A DNA stretch of 64,000 nt from assembly GCF_947500695.1 (NCBI RefSeq), contig NZ_CANMSS010000009.1:62001-126000 (forward strand), written 5' to 3'. The notes under the pieces are model-generated. The model had not been told where the DNA came from. It made no database searches and saw only the letters and a list, made by a program, of their open reading frames with translations. Position 1 is the stretch's first letter, and every line of letters starts with the position of its first letter. The DNA is from an uncultured Pseudoteredinibacter sp. Lineage in GTDB: Bacteria; Pseudomonadota; Gammaproteobacteria; Pseudomonadales; Cellvibrionaceae. Position numbers and translations under genes: made by a program. Below, piece after piece: positions 62,357 to 64,000 of this stretch.

Positions 62357-63144
62357 ACACGCTAGCTATCCGCACATTCGCGGCGGCAGCTGTGCTTACC
62401 ATCTTCAGCTGCACAGCTAGCGCTCAAAACCAGTCCCCGGCTTCGCAGTTAGAAGGCCTAATGCAGCAATGGTTAGCTATTGAGCAACAACGCGAAACCA
62501 TGCGAATAGACTGGCAAGAAGACAAACTTGTCCTGGAGCAGCGCTTAGATCTGCTAACCGCTGAATCTAAAGGCCTACAAAACCATCTGAAAAAGCACTC
62601 GGGCCTAAAAACTAAGGCCCAGCAAAAACGGGAAGAGCTTGCCGTCGAACAGAATACTCTCGAGAGCCGACAGAGAAAGCTGAAACAGGCTCTTGTACAG
62701 GCTGATCAACACGTTAATGCCTTACTCCCTAGACTACCCGAGCCACTGAAAAACCACTGGCATGAAAATATACAAAAGCTTGTCTTACTAAAAGAACACC
62801 CTAGCAAGCGACTCGATCTTTACCTAGATATGTACAAAAGCTTCGATCGCTTTCGCGAAAAAGTTACCGTACATCAAGCATTGATGCCAATCGCCACTCA
62901 GAAAAACAGCGCGGAACAACAAGAAATACTGGTTGATCAAATTTACCTGGGTGTCGCAAAAGGCTGGTATTTAAGTCGGGATGGTCAATACGCCGGATTT
63001 GGCGAAGCTGGCAGTGATCAATGGCTTTGGTGCAGTGACAATACGCTTAGCGAACAGCTTGCTGATATTTTGAAAGCTGCAAAAAATCCAGAAACCGCTC
63101 GCATTTTACCATTGAATATCAAGTTATCTGGAGAGCGGCTATGA
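62353..63144 (+). CDS. DUF3450 family periplasmic protein (TonB-system accessory)
   Basis: 263 residues. A signal peptide ends near CTASAQ. The next 100 residues are a coiled coil (LEGLMQQWLAIEQQRETMRI, AKQKREELAVEQNTLESRQR-like heptads), as in DUF3450 proteins that precede TtpC in TonB2-type operons of Vibrio, Shewanella and Alteromonas. The C-terminus has IYLGVAKGWYLSRDGQYAGF. The start is GTG at 62353 overlapping the DUF2271 stop; its stop overlaps the next start (ATGA). It probably assists energy transfer across the periplasm. Confidence 0.85.
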   Translation: MNTLAIRTFAAAAVLTIFSCTASAQNQSPASQLEGLMQQWLAIEQQRETMRIDWQEDKLVLEQRLDLLTAESKGLQNHLKKHSGLKTKAQQKREELAVEQNTLESRQRKLKQALVQADQHVNALLPRLPEPLKNHWHENIQKLVLLKEHPSKRLDLYLDMYKSFDRFREKVTVHQALMPIATQKNSAEQQEILVDQIYLGVAKGWYLSRDGQYAGFGEAGSDQWLWCSDNTLSEQLADILKAAKNPETARILPLNIKLSGERL

Positions 63145-64000
63145 GCAAGAGCTCCCCGATCATTATTATTGCCTTATATCTAAGTCTAGGTCTAAGCCTC
63201 ATTAATAGCCCTAAGGCCTTGAGTAATCAAGAGCTGGAAAAAGGGCTAAATCGAGACATCAAAAACTCGCAACAGAAATTGCTAAAGCTTCAAAAGAAGC
63301 AATCTTCTGAACGCCAAGCACTATCAAAGAAGCTTCACAATGCCGAAGTTAAAGTTGAAGGTTTAAGAGATCAGGCCGCGGCCATCCAGCGCTTAGCTGA
63401 TGAGAAGACTCTAGCACTGCAAGAATTGCAGGACCGCTTAAAATCTTGGCAAGAACAGGACGCCTACCAAGCTTACGCTCTTGTTGATTATCTTGGTAAG
63501 CAGACAGATCTAAATGGCAGCCATGATAGCGATCAACTGCTGTCACTCTTTGAGCAACAAGCCGAGTTGCAGCAGCAAGCACTGAATCCAAGCTGGCAAA
63601 CCCTGCAGGTTATTGCCGCCAGTGGTGAGCTGCGAGATGCCAAAGTATTGCGACTAGGCCCGATTCGCTGGGCCGCGGCTGATAACTTCGCTGGCTGGCT
63701 AAACGACAAGAAAATCCCTGAAATTATTCTTACTGCAAACCAGCAGCAACAGCAAAGTTGGCTTGAGCAATCTCGATCACTCGAGGGGACATTACATTTT
63801 GACCCTAGCCTAGAACGAGCCATTAAGATCGCTCAGCAGCAAGAGAGTATCAGCGAGCATATTTATAAAGGCGGGGTTTGGGCAATACCAATTTTGGCAT
63901 TCGGTTTAATTGCCACCCTATGTGCCTTGTTAAAGAGCTTGCAGTTATTAAGACAGCCAAAATGGATTCCTGCACTGGCCAGCCGAGCTACCCTCGCCTT
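63141..64000 (+). CDS. TtpC-type MotA/TolQ/ExbB proton-channel protein (partial, runs off the end)
   Basis: The first 286 residues of a longer gene; the frame stays open to the window end. A hydrophobic leader (IIIIALYLSLGLSLINSPKA) leads to a coiled coil (LEKGLNRDIKNSQQKLLKLQ) and a periplasmic domain (WQTLQVIAASGELRDAKVLR), then the first channel helix IYKGGVWAIPILAFGLIATL near 265. This layout, a long periplasmic domain before an ExbB-like channel, is that of TtpC. The usual followers are a second ExbB, ExbD, TonB and a TPR protein; they should lie just beyond 64000. The operon would energise the TonB receptors in this window. Confidence 0.85.
   Translation, partial: MSKSSPIIIIALYLSLGLSLINSPKALSNQELEKGLNRDIKNSQQKLLKLQKKQSSERQALSKKLHNAEVKVEGLRDQAAAIQRLADEKTLALQELQDRLKSWQEQDAYQAYALVDYLGKQTDLNGSHDSDQLLSLFEQQAELQQQALNPSWQTLQVIAASGELRDAKVLRLGPIRWAAADNFAGWLNDKKIPEIILTANQQQQQSWLEQSRSLEGTLHFDPSLERAIKIAQQQESISEHIYKGGVWAIPILAFGLIATLCALLKSLQLLRQPKWIPALASRATLA

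Overview
The window looks like chromosome of a marine-type gammaproteobacterium, probably near the Cellvibrionales/Spongiibacteraceae. This is inferred from the gene mix: several TonB-dependent receptors, a fagA-fumC pair under a Fur box as in Pseudomonas, a DUF3450/TtpC-type TonB energy operon, a RhlE-like helicase, many AraC regulators, and moderate GC. I found no rRNA, tRNA, CRISPR array, integrase or intact insertion sequence.

Layout. 1-469: no gene, two inverted-repeat structures. 470-3220: an operon of a metallo-beta-lactamase-fold hydrolase, an AraC regulator, a hotdog thioesterase and a SnoaL-like protein. 3243-8090: a self-contained unit of a LuxR-type regulator facing a TonB receptor plus serine hydrolase, with a perfect 22-bp palindrome between them and a terminator behind the hydrolase. 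8126-12836: CvpA-like membrane protein, XRE-cupin regulator, and a CHASE-PAS-GGDEF-EAL protein. 13306-16197: gcvP, preceded by a predicted promoter overlapped by two CCTATAGG palindromes exactly 21 bp apart.

16291-27766 is an accessory defence island on the minus strand. Read in its own direction it runs hsdM, hsdS, a DUF6933-like gene, hsdR, then a three-gene module: a DUF262 (ParB-like) protein, an ABC-type ATPase with a DUF3696 tail, and an uncharacterised 317-residue protein. The order, short gaps and a 13-bp hairpin at the end suggest one transcript. A 14-bp tandem repeat lies just upstream of hsdM, followed by a small ORF built around 15-bp repeats, then a truncated gene remnant. The three-gene module is the best candidate here for an undescribed, restriction-linked defence system.

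27828-38415: an SDR, a LytS/LytT-like two-component pair, and a cluster with two paralogous SDR enzymes that both carry export signals, an ATP/ADP-carrier-like transporter, an exported methyltransferase and a carboxylesterase; then an RDD protein and a RhlE-like helicase. 38797-48867: a secreted leucine-rich-repeat protein with a duplicated C-terminal domain, several secreted or small catabolic proteins, a second serine hydrolase facing an AraC regulator, a nitroreductase, a DUF6817-like protein and a SOUL heme-binding lipoprotein.

49022-64000 is dominated by iron. A Fur box precedes fagA-fumC. A PchR-like AraC gene faces a TonB receptor followed by DUF3325-like, DUF3649-like and PepSY membrane proteins, a typical ferrisiderophore uptake and reduction locus. 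A second Fur box, with 17 of 18 bases identical to the core of the first, precedes a DUF2271-DUF3450-TtpC/ExbB-like operon that runs off the window end. A GGDEF protein and a large unknown membrane protein lie between.
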